From Luteimonas sp. MC1750 (GTDB lineage Bacteria; Pseudomonadota; Gammaproteobacteria; Xanthomonadales; Xanthomonadaceae), in assembly GCF_016615955.1 (NCBI RefSeq), contig NZ_CP067113.1:1674001-1738000 (forward strand): a DNA stretch of 64,000 nucleotides, in the 5' to 3' direction. Below, piece after piece: positions 33,593 through 43,918 of this stretch (within the stretch, counting starts at the first letter, position 1; every line of letters begins with the position of its first letter). The notes under the pieces are model-generated. The model had not been told where the DNA came from, did not search any database, and saw nothing but the letters and a program-made list of their open reading frames with translations. Made by a program: the position numbers and the translations under genes.

Positions 33593-34501
33593 ATGCGCGA
33601 CGGCGAGGCGTTCCGGATCCAGTCCTGCGACTACGCGCAGGGCCTGCCCGAGCTGCGCCGCGTGCGCGAAGCCGTCTTCGTCGAGGAACAGGGCGTGCCC
33701 CTGGCCCTGGAATGGGACGAACTGGATCCGGCCTGCCACCACGTCATCGCCCGCGACGCCGACGGCGCGCCGATCGGCACTGGCCGGCTGACGCCCACGC
33801 GAACCATCGGCCGGATGGCGGTGCTGCCCGGGTGGCGCGGCCGCGGCGTCGGCGAAGCGCTGCTTGCGGCACTGGTCGACCAGGCGCGCAGCCTCGGCTG
33901 GCGCGAGGTCTCGCTGCACGCCCAGGCCAGCGCGATCGGCTTCTACGCCCGGGCCGGCTTCCTGCCGGTCGGCGAGCGCTTCCAGGAAGCCGGCATCGAG
34001 CACCAGGGGATGCGGCTGCTGATCGACGCGCTCAACCTGGTCGAATCGCGCGCCGCGGCGATCGCCGCCACCCTCGGCGTGGTCGGCGGCGCGCGGCGCC
34101 AGCTCGACATCTATACGCGCGAACTCGACCCCGGACTGCTCGACCAGGCCGATGTGGTCGACGCCCTGCGCCAGGTGGCAACGCGCGGGCAGTGCAACAT
34201 CCGCATCCTGCTGCAGGATCCGGCCGCGCCGCGCCGGGCGCTGGCGCCGCTGGTCGCGCTCGGCCAGCGCCTGCCCAGCGCGATCGCCTTCCGCGCCATC
34301 GAGGAGCAGGTCGACCGCGCCTTTCCGTCGGCCTTCATCGCCAATGACGGCGGCGGCCACCTGTTCCGCCCGCTGGGCAACCGCTGGGAAGGCGAGACGC
34401 GGCTGGACGGGCCGGGCCGCGCGCGGCACCTGCGCGGCGTCTTCGATCCGTTCTGGGAGCGCGCGCGCGCCTGCAGCGAATTCCGCGTGCTCGGCATCTG
34501 A
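33593..34501 (+). CDS. GNAT acetyltransferase fused to a DUF7931-like C-terminal domain
   Basis: A 302-residue two-domain protein. Residues about 8-145 form a GNAT fold (RRVREAVFVEEQGVPLALEW; acetyl-CoA loop GWRGRGVGEALL; FYARAGFLPVGERFQEAGIEH). This resembles ElaA/YjcF-like acetyltransferases. Residues about 150-302 (LDIYTRELDPGLLDQADVVD, DPFWERARACSEFRV) match the DUF7931 type, with a phospholipase-D-like look but no obvious HKD pair. The substrate is unknown. It is tightly coupled behind roxA and ends just before the sucA promoter. Confidence 0.78.
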   Translation: MRDGEAFRIQSCDYAQGLPELRRVREAVFVEEQGVPLALEWDELDPACHHVIARDADGAPIGTGRLTPTRTIGRMAVLPGWRGRGVGEALLAALVDQARSLGWREVSLHAQASAIGFYARAGFLPVGERFQEAGIEHQGMRLLIDALNLVESRAAAIAATLGVVGGARRQLDIYTRELDPGLLDQADVVDALRQVATRGQCNIRILLQDPAAPRRALAPLVALGQRLPSAIAFRAIEEQVDRAFPSAFIANDGGGHLFRPLGNRWEGETRLDGPGRARHLRGVFDPFWERARACSEFRVLGI

Positions 34502-34530
34502 TGCGCGCCGCTTCGTCGCGCGGTCGGGGC

Positions 34531-34536
34531 TATAAT
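34531..34536 (+). promoter_or_regulatory. -10 element upstream of sucA
   Basis: A consensus TATAAT in GC-rich surroundings, 94 bases before the sucA start. The -35 is poor (CCGCTT at 17 bases). Transcription from here would give a leader of about 85 bases; no riboswitch-like fold was recognised in it. Confidence 0.55.
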
Positions 34537-34629
34537 TGAGCGGATCCATCGCCTGAACAGGCAACGCGCCAGTGCCGCACGGCGGGCACGGCTTCCCTCC
34601 CCCTCCTTCCTGAGCTCTTCGACGCCATC

Positions 34630-37500
34630 GTGGCCAATCTATTGAAGCAGTTTGCGCAGTCTTCCGAACTCGGCGCCAATGCCGCCTATATCGAGGACCT
34701 GTACGAGCAGTACCTCGTGGACTCCGACAGCGTCGGCGCCACGTGGAAAGCCTGGTTCGACGGCTTCAAGGGCCGCGAAGCGGGTGACGTTCCCCACTCG
34801 GTGGTCATGGACGCGGTCGCGCGCGCCGGCCGCGAGGCGAAGGCGGGCGTGGTCACCACCGGCGGGGCCAGTGGCGGCGACCTCGAGGCCCAGCGCAAGC
34901 AGGGCTCGGTGCTCAAGCTGATCACCGCCTACCGCTCGCGCGGCCACCTGCAGGCGGACACCGATCCGCTGGGCATGGCCGAGAAGATCGACGCGCCGGA
35001 CCTCGAACTGCCCTTCCACGGCCTGTCCGACGCCGACCTCGACACCGAGTTCGCCACCGGACCCGGCGGCGGCACCAGCACCTTCGGCGGCGCCGCGCGC
35101 ATGCGCCTGCGCGACCTGCTCGCGCTGCTGCGTGCGACCTATGCCGGCCCGATCGGCGCCGAGTTCATGCACATCCCGCAAGCCGAGCAGCGCCGCTGGA
35201 TGTACGAGCGCATGGAGCAGGCCGGCGGCCGCTACAGCCTGACCGCCGACGAGCAGCAGCGCATCCTCGAGCGCCTGACCGCGGCCGAGGGTCTCGAGCG
35301 CTACCTGCACACCAAGTACGTCGGCCAGAAGCGCTTCTCGCTCGAGGGCGGCGACTCGCTGATCCCGCTGCTCGACACCGTGATCCGCCGCGCCGGCAGC
35401 GACGGCGTGAAGGACATCGTGATCGGCATGGCCCACCGCGGCCGCCTCAACGTGCTGGTCAACACGCTCGGCAAGAGCCCGCGCCGGCTGTTCGACGAGT
35501 TCGAAGGCAAGTTCGAGCACAACGCGCTGGCCCACGCCGGCGACGTGAAGTACCACATGGGCTTCTCGGCCGACGTCGCCACCGACGGCGGCCCGGTGCA
35601 CCTGGCCCTGGCGTTCAACCCCTCGCACCTCGAGATCGTGGATCCCGTGGTCGCCGGTTCCGTGCGTTCGCGCCAGGAGCGCCGCAAGGACGCCGACCGC
35701 CGCCAGGTGATGCCGATCCTGATCCACGGCGACGCGGCCTTCGCCGGCCAGGGCGTGGTGATGGAGCTGTTCCAGATGTCGCAGGCGCGCGGCTTCGCCG
35801 TCGGCGGCACCGTGCACGTGGTGGTCAACAACCAGGTCGGCTTCACCACCAGCGCCCGCGAGGACGCCCGCTCCACCCTGTACTGCACCGACGTGGCCAA
35901 GATGATCGCCGCGCCCGTGCTGCACGTGAACGCCGACAATCCGGAGGCGGTCGCCTTCGCCGCGCGCCTGGCCTACGACTTCCGCCAGGAATTCCGCAAG
36001 GACGTGGTGATCGACCTGGTCTGCTACCGCCGCCACGGCCACAACGAGGCCGACGAGCCGGCGATCACCCAGCCGGTGATGTACCAGGTGATCCGCAAGC
36101 ACAAGACCACCCGCGAGCTCTACGCCACGCAGCTCGAAGCCGCCGGCGTGCTCGAGGACAAGGGCGGCCAGGCGCTGGTCGACCGCTACCGCGACAAGCT
36201 CGACTCGGGCGAGGTCACCACCGAACTGGCCGAGGTCGGCAAGACGCCGGCGGAAAGCCGCCTGTTCGTCGACTGGGGCACGCTCGTCGCCGGCAAGCTC
36301 ACCGACGGCGCGGACACGACCGTCGATGCAGGCAAGCTCAAGGAGCTCGCCCGCGCCATCACCACGATCCCCGACGACGTGCAGCTGCACGCGCGCGTGG
36401 CCAAGGTGTACGAGGACCGCCGCAGGATGGCGGCCGGCGACGCGCCTGCCGACTGGGGCTTTGCCGAGAACCTCGCCTACGCCACCCTGCTCGACGAGGG
36501 CTTCGGCCTGCGCCTGGTCGGCCAGGACGTCGGCCGCGGCACCTTCACCCACCGCCACGCGATCCTGCACGACCAGAAGACCGACACCTACCACCTGCCG
36601 CTGCGCGCGCTGGTGGACGAACCCGAGCGCGCCACCGTCATCGACTCGCTGCTGAGCGAGGAAGCGGTGATGGCCTACGAGTACGGCTTCTCCACCACCG
36701 ACCCGAGCACGATGTGCATCTGGGAGGGCCAGTTCGGCGACTTCGCCAACGGCGCGCAGGTGGTGATCGACCAGTTCATCGCCTCGGGCGAGGCCAAGTG
36801 GGGCCGCATCAGCGGACTGACCCTGCTGCTGCCGCACGGCTACGAAGGCCAGGGCCCGGAACACAGCTCGGCGCGCCTGGAGCGCTTCCTGCAGCTGTGC
36901 GCGCTGGACAACATGCTGGTCTGCGTGCCGTCCACGCCCGCCCAGGCCTTCCACATGCTGCGCCGGCAGATGCGCATGACCACGCGCAAGCCGCTGATCG
37001 TGATGTCGCCCAAGTCGCTGCTGCGCCACAAGCTGGCGGTGTCGACCCTGGACGAGCTGGCCACCGGCGGGTTCCAGCACCTCATCGGCGACGCCTCGGC
37101 GGACGCGAAGAAGGTGAAGCGCGTGGTCCTGTGCTCGGGCAAGGTCTATTACGACCTGCTGGAGGAACTCGACAAGCGCGGCGGCGGCGACGTCGCCCTG
37201 GTGCGCGTCGAGCAGCTCTATCCCTTCCCGCGCGAAGCGCTGGTCGCCGAGCTGGCCCGCTACGGCAAGGCCACCGACGTGGTCTGGTGCCAGGAAGAGC
37301 CGCAGAACCAGGGTGCGTGGTACCAGATCCGCCACCACCTGCAGGCCTGTGTGCCGGCCGGCCTCGAGCTCCACTACGCCGGCCGCCCGCGCTCGCCCTC
37401 GCCTGCCGTCGGCCTGTTCGCCGACCACGTCGAAGAGCAGCAGAAGCTGGTCGACGACGCGCTTGCATCCCCCGTCGGCAGCGTCTTCGCCGCCGACTGA
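34630..37500 (+). CDS. sucA: 2-oxoglutarate dehydrogenase E1 component
   Basis: ThDP-dependent decarboxylation of 2-oxoglutarate, the first step of the 2-OGDH complex in the TCA cycle. The 956 residues include the N-terminal E2-contact peptide ([15 protein letters not shown], here [15 protein letters not shown]). The core has [17 protein letters not shown], the ThDP/Mg region [26 protein letters not shown] and [14 protein letters not shown]. The start is GTG at 34630; the protein begins [14 protein letters not shown] as in the family, and no better ATG exists. It is followed 35 bases later by sucB. Confidence 0.96.
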   Translation: MANLLKQFAQSSELGANAAYIEDLYEQYLVDSDSVGATWKAWFDGFKGREAGDVPHSVVMDAVARAGREAKAGVVTTGGASGGDLEAQRKQGSVLKLITAYRSRGHLQADTDPLGMAEKIDAPDLELPFHGLSDADLDTEFATGPGGGTSTFGGAARMRLRDLLALLRATYAGPIGAEFMHIPQAEQRRWMYERMEQAGGRYSLTADEQQRILERLTAAEGLERYLHTKYVGQKRFSLEGGDSLIPLLDTVIRRAGSDGVKDIVIGMAHRGRLNVLVNTLGKSPRRLFDEFEGKFEHNALAHAGDVKYHMGFSADVATDGGPVHLALAFNPSHLEIVDPVVAGSVRSRQERRKDADRRQVMPILIHGDAAFAGQGVVMELFQMSQARGFAVGGTVHVVVNNQVGFTTSAREDARSTLYCTDVAKMIAAPVLHVNADNPEAVAFAARLAYDFRQEFRKDVVIDLVCYRRHGHNEADEPAITQPVMYQVIRKHKTTRELYATQLEAAGVLEDKGGQALVDRYRDKLDSGEVTTELAEVGKTPAESRLFVDWGTLVAGKLTDGADTTVDAGKLKELARAITTIPDDVQLHARVAKVYEDRRRMAAGDAPADWGFAENLAYATLLDEGFGLRLVGQDVGRGTFTHRHAILHDQKTDTYHLPLRALVDEPERATVIDSLLSEEAVMAYEYGFSTTDPSTMCIWEGQFGDFANGAQVVIDQFIASGEAKWGRISGLTLLLPHGYEGQGPEHSSARLERFLQLCALDNMLVCVPSTPAQAFHMLRRQMRMTTRKPLIVMSPKSLLRHKLAVSTLDELATGGFQHLIGDASADAKKVKRVVLCSGKVYYDLLEELDKRGGGDVALVRVEQLYPFPREALVAELARYGKATDVVWCQEEPQNQGAWYQIRHHLQACVPAGLELHYAGRPRSPSPAVGLFADHVEEQQKLVDDALASPVGSVFAAD

Positions 37501-37535
37501 CCCCACACCGATTACGACCAGGACGCATCAAGACC

Positions 37536-38762
37536 ATGGCCACCGAGATCAAGGTACCGGTACTCCCCGAATCCGTTTCCGACGCCACCATCGCCACCTG
37601 GCACAAGAAGGTGGGCGACCCGGTCGCGCGCGACGAGAACATCGTCGACCTCGAGACCGACAAGGTCGTGCTCGAGGTTCCCTCGACAGTCGAGGGCGTG
37701 ATCAAGGAGCTGAAGTACGCCGAGGGTGACACCGTCACCAGCCAGCAGGTGCTCGCGATCATCGAGGCGGGCGCCGCGCCCGCGAAGTCCGCCGACGCCC
37801 CGAAGGCCGCCCCGGCCGCCGGGGCCGAGCAGGTCCAGCCGAAGGCCGAAGCCGCGAAGGAAGAAGCCAAGGCGCCCGCCTCCACCCGTCCCGCTCCTGT
37901 CTCCGGCGGCGCCGGCGAGCTGCCCCCGGGCGCGCGCTTCACCGCCGTGACCCAAGGCATCGATCCTTCGCAGGTCGAGGGCACCGGCCGCCGCGGCGCG
38001 GTGACCAAGGAAGACCTGGTCAACTACGCCTCCGGCAAGACGCCCGGCGTATCGGGCGGCGCGCGTCCGGAAGAGCGCGTGCCGATGACCCGCATCCGCA
38101 AGCGCATCGCCGAGCGCCTGATGCAGTCCAAGGACTCCATCGCCATGCTGACCTCGTTCAACGAGGTCAACCTCGGCAAGGTGATGGCCATGCGCAAGGA
38201 GCTGGGCGAGTCGTTCCAGAAGCAGCACGGCGTCAAGCTCGGCTTCATGAGCTTCTTCGCCAAGGCCGCCGCCAACGCGCTGCAGAAGTTCCCGGTGGTC
38301 AACGCCTCGGTCGACGGCGACGACATCATCTATCACGGCTATGCCGACATCTCGATCGCGGTCTCGACCGACCGCGGCCTGGTGACGCCGGTGCTGCGCA
38401 ACGTCGAGCGCATGGGCTTCGCCGACGTCGAGAAGGCGATCGGCGACTACGCCGTGAAGGCGCGCGACGGCAAGCTGTCGCTGGACGACCTGCAGGGCGG
38501 CACTTTCACCATCACCAACGGCGGCACCTTCGGCTCGCTGATGTCGACGCCGATCGTCAACCCGCCGCAGTCCGCGATCCTCGGCATGCACACCATCAAG
38601 GAGCGCCCGATCGTCGAGAACGGCCAGGTCGTCGCGGCGCCGATGATGTACATCGCGCTCAGCTACGACCACCGCATCATCGATGGCAAGGACGCGGTGC
38701 AGTTCCTGGTCGACATCAAGGACCAGCTCGAGAACCCGCACCGCATGCTCCTGGGCATGTAA
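37536..38762 (+). CDS. sucB: 2-oxoglutarate dehydrogenase E2, dihydrolipoyl succinyltransferase
   Basis: Transfers the succinyl group to CoA and forms the core of the 2-OGDH complex. The 408 residues comprise: a lipoyl domain with lipoylated K43 in [10 protein letters not shown]; an Ala/Lys/Pro-rich linker (about 80-120); a peripheral-subunit-binding domain (about 125-165, [20 protein letters not shown]); and the catalytic domain with HxxxD in [15 protein letters not shown]. The start at 37536 fits the conserved N-terminus [13 protein letters not shown]. lpdA follows 14 bases downstream. Confidence 0.96.
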   Translation: MATEIKVPVLPESVSDATIATWHKKVGDPVARDENIVDLETDKVVLEVPSTVEGVIKELKYAEGDTVTSQQVLAIIEAGAAPAKSADAPKAAPAAGAEQVQPKAEAAKEEAKAPASTRPAPVSGGAGELPPGARFTAVTQGIDPSQVEGTGRRGAVTKEDLVNYASGKTPGVSGGARPEERVPMTRIRKRIAERLMQSKDSIAMLTSFNEVNLGKVMAMRKELGESFQKQHGVKLGFMSFFAKAAANALQKFPVVNASVDGDDIIYHGYADISIAVSTDRGLVTPVLRNVERMGFADVEKAIGDYAVKARDGKLSLDDLQGGTFTITNGGTFGSLMSTPIVNPPQSAILGMHTIKERPIVENGQVVAAPMMYIALSYDHRIIDGKDAVQFLVDIKDQLENPHRMLLGM

Positions 38763-38776
38763 GGAGAGCAACAGAC

Positions 38777-40213
38777 ATGGCTGAACAATTCGACGTCGTC
38801 GTCATCGGTGCCGGCCCCGCCGGCTACCACGCCGCGATCCGCGCCGCCCAGCTGGGCATGAAGGTCGCGTGCATCGACGCGGGCCTGGGCAAGGACGGCA
38901 AGCCGGCCCTGGGCGGCACCTGCCTGCGCGTGGGCTGCATCCCGTCCAAGGCGCTGCTGGATTCCTCGCGCCAGTTCCACAACCTGCAGCATGTCTTCGG
39001 ACAGCACGGCATCACCGCCAAGGACGCGAAGATCGACGTCGGCACCATGGTCGGCCGCAAGGACGCGATCGTGAAGCAGTTCACCGGCGGCATCGCGCAG
39101 CTGTTCAAGGCCAACAAGGTCACGCCGTACTACGGCTTCGCGACCCTGCACGCCGACCGGCTGGTCAAGGTCGCGCAGCACGAGGGCGGCGAGATCGAGC
39201 TGACCGGCACCAACGTGATCATCGCCGCTGGCTCGGATTCCATCGAGCTGCCGTTCGCGAAGTTCGACGGCGACACCATCGTCGACAACGTCGGCGCGCT
39301 CGACTTCACCGAAGTGCCCAAGCGCATGGCCGTCATCGGCGCCGGCGTGATCGGCCTGGAGCTCGGCAGCGTGTGGAAGCGCCTCGGCTCCGAGGTCGTG
39401 ATCCTCGAAGCGCTGCCCGACTTCCTGGCCGCGGCCGACGCGGAGGTGTCGAAGGTCGCCGCGCGCGAGTTCAAGAAGCAGGGCCTGGACATCCGCCTGG
39501 GCGCCAAGGTCTCCAAGGCGGAAGTCACCGGCAAGGGCAAGAAGAAGGAAGTCCAGGTCACCTTCGCCGACAAGAAGGGCGAAGAGACCATCACCGTCGA
39601 CAAGCTGCTGGTCGCCGTGGGCCGCAAGGCCGCGTCCAAGGGCCTGCTGGCCGAGGGCAGCGGCGTGAAGCTGACCGAGCGCGGCCAGATCGAAGTCGAC
39701 GCGCACTGCCACACCGGCGTCGACGGCGTCTGGGCCGTGGGCGACTGCGTGCGCGGCCCGATGCTGGCGCACAAGGGCTTCGAGGAAGGTATCGCGGTGG
39801 CCGAGCTGATCGCGGGCCTTCCCGGCCACGTCAACTTCGACACCATCCCCTGGGTGATCTACACCGAGCCGGAGCTGGCCTGGGTCGGCAAGACCGAGCA
39901 GCAGCTGAAGGACGAGGGCATCCCGTACAAGTCCGGCAGCTTCCCCTTCGCCGCCAACGGCCGCGCGGTGGCCATGGTCGAGCCGGCGGGCTTCGTGAAG
40001 GTGCTGGCGCACGCCGAAACCGATCGCGTGCTGGGCATGCACCTAGTCGGCGCGAATGTGTCCGAACTCGTGCACGAAGGCGTGCTGACGATGGAGTTCA
40101 AGGGCTCCGCCGACGACCTCGCCCGCATCTGCCATGCGCATCCCAGCCTCTCGGAAGCGATCCACGACGCCGCCATGGCGGTGGACAAGCGCGCGATCCA
40201 CAAGGCCAACTGA
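38777..40213 (+). CDS. lpdA: Dihydrolipoyl dehydrogenase (E3)
   Basis: FAD enzyme that reoxidises dihydrolipoyl groups with NAD and completes the 2-OGDH complex encoded with sucAB. The 478 residues show the FAD site VVIGAGPAGYHAA, the redox disulphide C49/C54 in GGTCLRVGCIPSK, the NAD site VIGAGVIGLELGSVWKRLG, and the C-terminal active-site HAHPSLSEAIHDAAM. AAGGAGAG precedes the ATG. The operon order sucA-sucB-lpdA, with gaps of 35 and 14 bases, suggests one transcript ending at the inverted repeat downstream. Confidence 0.96.
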   Translation: MAEQFDVVVIGAGPAGYHAAIRAAQLGMKVACIDAGLGKDGKPALGGTCLRVGCIPSKALLDSSRQFHNLQHVFGQHGITAKDAKIDVGTMVGRKDAIVKQFTGGIAQLFKANKVTPYYGFATLHADRLVKVAQHEGGEIELTGTNVIIAAGSDSIELPFAKFDGDTIVDNVGALDFTEVPKRMAVIGAGVIGLELGSVWKRLGSEVVILEALPDFLAAADAEVSKVAAREFKKQGLDIRLGAKVSKAEVTGKGKKKEVQVTFADKKGEETITVDKLLVAVGRKAASKGLLAEGSGVKLTERGQIEVDAHCHTGVDGVWAVGDCVRGPMLAHKGFEEGIAVAELIAGLPGHVNFDTIPWVIYTEPELAWVGKTEQQLKDEGIPYKSGSFPFAANGRAVAMVEPAGFVKVLAHAETDRVLGMHLVGANVSELVHEGVLTMEFKGSADDLARICHAHPSLSEAIHDAAMAVDKRAIHKAN

Positions 40214-40224
40214 GGCCGCGGGCG

Positions 40225-40284
40225 GACGCCGGGCAGGCGCCCGTCCCGACCCTCCGACACCGGCGCCGGGCCCTGCCCGGCGTC
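40225..40284 (+). terminator. Long-loop inverted repeat after lpdA
   Basis: Perfect 13-bp stem GACGCCGGGCAGG (40225-40237) and CCTGCCCGGCGTC (40272-40284), 34-base loop, followed by GTCCTTT. It starts 12 bases after the lpdA stop. The short U-run and long loop make it a possible intrinsic terminator of the suc operon, or an mRNA 3' stabiliser. Confidence 0.5.
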
Positions 40285-40316
40285 GTCCTTTCCGGCTCCA
40301 CACGGGTTTCCACGGC

Positions 40317-40910
40317 ATGAAGAGTCTCTGCGTCTATTGCGGTTCCAACAGTGGTTCCAGCCCCGCCTACGCCGAGGCCGCGATCGCGCTCGGCACGCGC
40401 ATGGCCCGGGACGGCATCCGCCTGGTCTACGGCGGCGGCAACATCGGCCTGATGGGCACGGTGGCCGACGCGGTGCTGGCGGCCGGCGGCGACGTGGTCG
40501 GCGTGATCCCGAAGCAGCTGGTCGACATGGAAGTGGCGCACCTGGGGCTCGCGGAGCTCGAGGTGGTGGGCTCCATGCACGAGCGCAAGTCGCGCATGTT
40601 CGACCTCGCCGACGCCTTCGTCGCGCTGCCGGGCGGCTTCGGCACGCTGGAGGAGATCGTCGAGATGCTCACCTGGCGCCAGTTGGGCATCGGCAACAAG
40701 CCCTGCGCGATCCTCGACGTCGACGGCTACTGGTCCCCGCTGATCGCGATGATGGACCGCATGGTCGAGGACCGCTTCCTGCATCCCGGCCAGCGCGAGG
40801 ACCTGTGGACGGGCCGCGACATCGACGACATGCTGGCCTGGATGCAGGCCTACCAGCCCGCCCAGGCTTCGAAGTGGCTGGACGAGAAACGCACCCGCGA
40901 ACTGCGCTGA
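40317..40910 (+). CDS. LOG family protein (nucleoside-monophosphate phosphoribohydrolase)
   Basis: A 197-residue Rossmann-fold enzyme of the LOG family, which cleaves ribose-5-phosphate from N6-modified AMP (cytokinin-type) or from AMP. The motif PGGxGTxxE is present as LPGGFGTLEEIVEMLTW, and the N-terminus VYCGSNSGSSPAY plus YGGGNIGLMG complete the signature. The annotation lysine decarboxylase seen for such proteins is historical and wrong for this motif. Whether cytokinin is the physiological product here is unknown. The gene stands alone between the lpdA hairpin and the acuI-like gene. Confidence 0.9.
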   Translation: MKSLCVYCGSNSGSSPAYAEAAIALGTRMARDGIRLVYGGGNIGLMGTVADAVLAAGGDVVGVIPKQLVDMEVAHLGLAELEVVGSMHERKSRMFDLADAFVALPGGFGTLEEIVEMLTWRQLGIGNKPCAILDVDGYWSPLIAMMDRMVEDRFLHPGQREDLWTGRDIDDMLAWMQAYQPAQASKWLDEKRTRELR

Positions 40911-40970
40911 GCCGCCACCCCCTACCCCATGGCTTGATTGCAGGAGCGCCGTGCGAAGGAGACTGATCCC

Positions 40971-41963
<993 letters not shown>

Positions 41964-41975
41964 CGCAGGGCGGCG

Positions 41976-42004
41976 TTTGCAGGCCCGGTCGCTGCGGCTA
42001 CAAT
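41976..42004 (+). promoter_or_regulatory. Putative sigma-70 promoter of pilH
   Basis: TTTGCA (41976-41981, four of six -35 matches) and TACAAT (41999-42004) are separated by 17 bases. The -10 ends 24 bases before the pilH start and 13 bases after the acuI stop region, so pilH has its own start signal. Confidence 0.6.
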
Positions 42005-42028
42005 CGCCGGACTTGAATGGGGGACAAC

Positions 42029-42397
42029 ATGGCGCGCATCCTGATCGTCGACGATTCGCCGTCGCAGCTGATGGGCATCCGCCGCATCGTGGAGAGCCTT
42101 GGCCACGAAGCGCTGACCGCGGAGGACGGCGCCGCGGGCGTCGAGGCCGCCAAGCGTGAACTCCCCGACCTGATCCTGATGGACGTGGTGATGCCGAACC
42201 TCAACGGCTTCCAGGCCACGCGTTCGATCACCCGGGACCCGGCAACGAAGCACATCCCCGTCGTGCTGGTCACCACCAAGGACCAGGAAACCGACAAGGT
42301 CTGGGGCATGCGCCAGGGCGCGCGCGCCTACATCACCAAGCCCTTCAGCGACACCGACCTGTCGGAGACGATCAGCCGGGCGATCGCGAGCGGGTAA
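42029..42397 (+). CDS. pilH: Response regulator PilH (CheY-like)
   Basis: A single-receiver-domain protein of 122 residues controlling type IV pilus retraction through the Pil-Chp pathway. The acidic pocket is D8/D9, the phospho-acceptor D52 (LILMDVVMPNLNG), and the conserved lysine is in YITKPFSD. The segment VTTKDQETDKVWGMRQGARAY is nearly identical to Pseudomonas PilH. GGGGGAC precedes the ATG at 42029, so the upstream ATG at 42017 is less likely. The C-terminal 26 bases overlap the 3' end of cbpA on the other strand. Partner kinase genes are not in the window. Confidence 0.85.
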   Translation: MARILIVDDSPSQLMGIRRIVESLGHEALTAEDGAAGVEAAKRELPDLILMDVVMPNLNGFQATRSITRDPATKHIPVVLVTTKDQETDKVWGMRQGARAYITKPFSDTDLSETISRAIASG

Positions 42398-43280
42398 ACG
42401 CCTCGCGCAGGCCCTCGTAGGCCGCCTTCTGCGCCTCGTCGCGCGGAGCCGGTGCCTGCACCTCGAGCTCCACGATCTGGTCGCCATCGGCCAGCCCGCC
42501 GCTGCCCGGCAGCCCGCGGCCACGCAGCCGCAGCCGCCGGCCCGCCTCGGAGCCCGCCGGCACCTTCAGCTCCACCGTGCCACCCAGGGTCGGCACGCTG
42601 ACGCTGGCGCCGAGCGCCGCTTCCCAGGGCGCGACTTCCAGCGCGTAGAGGATGTTGCGGCCGTCGACCTCGAAGCGTGCGTCGGTCGCGTACTCGACTT
42701 CGAGCAGAAGGTGCCCGCCGCGTTCGCCCTGCCCCGCCAGGCGGATCACCTGGCCCGGACGGATGCCCCTCGGCACCTTGACGTCGAGCGTGCGGCCGTT
42801 GACCGCGATGCGCATCGCGCCGCCCTTGTGGACGGTGTCCAGCGGCACGACGAGGCGCGCGCGGGTGTCGCCGCGCGGCGGGCCACCGAAGCCGGGGCCA
42901 CCGCGCTGCTGCTGCGCCTGGCGCCGGAACAGGCTTTCGAAGAAGTCGCTGAAGCCGCCGTTGCCGCCTCCACCGCCGAACACCTCTTCGTAGTCGAAGC
43001 CGGGTCCGCCACCCTGGCCGCCGAAGCCGCCCGGGGGCGGATGGATGTCGTCGCCGGGACGGTAGCCGCGTGCGCGCAGCTGGTCGTAGGCCTTGCGGCG
43101 CTCCGGATCGCGCAGCGCCTCGTAGGCTTCGTTGACCGCCTTGAAGCGGTCCTCGGCGTCGGACTCCTTGCTGACGTCCGGATGGTACTTGCGTGCGAGC
43201 CGCCGGTAGGCGGTCTTGATTTCGGCGTCGCCGGCGCTGGGTTCGATGCCCAGGACGGCGTAGTAATCCTTGAACTGCAT
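42372..43280 (-). CDS. cbpA: DnaJ-family co-chaperone, CbpA type
   Basis: A 302-residue class II J-protein. The J domain (about 1-70) has HPD at 33-35 (RKYHPDVSKES). A Gly/Phe-rich region (about 80-120) follows, and then two substrate-binding DnaJ_C domains with no zinc-finger cysteines. This combination is that of CbpA, which stimulates DnaK and binds curved DNA. GGAGTACGC precedes the ATG at 43280. No CbpM modulator gene is adjacent. Its 3' end overlaps the 3' end of pilH by 26 bases (convergent). Confidence 0.85.
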   Translation of the reverse strand: MQFKDYYAVLGIEPSAGDAEIKTAYRRLARKYHPDVSKESDAEDRFKAVNEAYEALRDPERRKAYDQLRARGYRPGDDIHPPPGGFGGQGGGPGFDYEEVFGGGGGNGGFSDFFESLFRRQAQQQRGGPGFGGPPRGDTRARLVVPLDTVHKGGAMRIAVNGRTLDVKVPRGIRPGQVIRLAGQGERGGHLLLEVEYATDARFEVDGRNILYALEVAPWEAALGASVSVPTLGGTVELKVPAGSEAGRRLRLRGRGLPGSGGLADGDQIVELEVQAPAPRDEAQKAAYEGLREAFTRSRSPG

Positions 43281-43441
43281 GCGTACTCCGTTCGCGCGGC
43301 GTCCGGTGACACGCCGGGCCGCGGCAGGGTAGCAAGATCGGGGCGCCGGGCCGGCAAGGCAAGCCCCCCGGATCGCGGCGTGGCACCATGGCGGCGAGGG
43401 CGCGCGAATCCGTCGCCGCCCACTGCGCATACGGAGCCCCC

Positions 43442-43918
43442 ATGCCCATCCAGCCCGGCGACGCCATTCCCGAAGTCACGCTCAAGCACATCGACGACGG
43501 CGTGCACACGATCGATACCCCGACCCTGTTCGCGCACCGCAAGGTGGTGCTGTTCGCGGTCCCGGGCGCGTTCACGCCCACCTGCTCCGAGCGCCACCTG
43601 CCCGGCTTCGTCGAGCACTTCGACGCCTTCCGCGAGCGCGGCATCGAGGTCGCCTGCATGGCGGTCAACGATCCGTTCGTGATGCAGGCCTGGGGCGAGA
43701 GCCAGAACGTGCCGCAGGGCCTGCGCATGCTGTCCGACGGCAACGGCGACTTCGCCCGCGCACTCGGCCTGGAGATGGACGCCAGCGCCTACGGCATGGG
43801 CGTGCGCAGCAAGCGCTTCGCCCTCTATGCCGAGGACGGCGTGGTCAGCCAGCTGTTCGTCGAGGCGCCGGGCGAGTTCAAGGTGTCCTCGGCCGAGCAC
43901 GTCCTCGCCTCAATCTGA
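43442..43918 (+). CDS. Peroxiredoxin, PrxV type
   Basis: A 158-residue thiol peroxidase. The peroxidatic C48 lies in VPGAFTPTCSERHLPGF, the PrxV active site, and a second cysteine C72 lies in VACMAVNDPF. No cysteine occurs at the far C-terminus where human PRDX5 has its resolving residue, so a glutathione- or glutaredoxin-resolved one-Cys mechanism is inferred. The start at 43442 is preceded by CGGAGCC; an upstream in-frame ATG at 43388 adds 18 non-conserved residues. The last 9 bases overlap the end of pbpC on the opposite strand. Confidence 0.9.
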   Translation: MPIQPGDAIPEVTLKHIDDGVHTIDTPTLFAHRKVVLFAVPGAFTPTCSERHLPGFVEHFDAFRERGIEVACMAVNDPFVMQAWGESQNVPQGLRMLSDGNGDFARALGLEMDASAYGMGVRSKRFALYAEDGVVSQLFVEAPGEFKVSSAEHVLASI

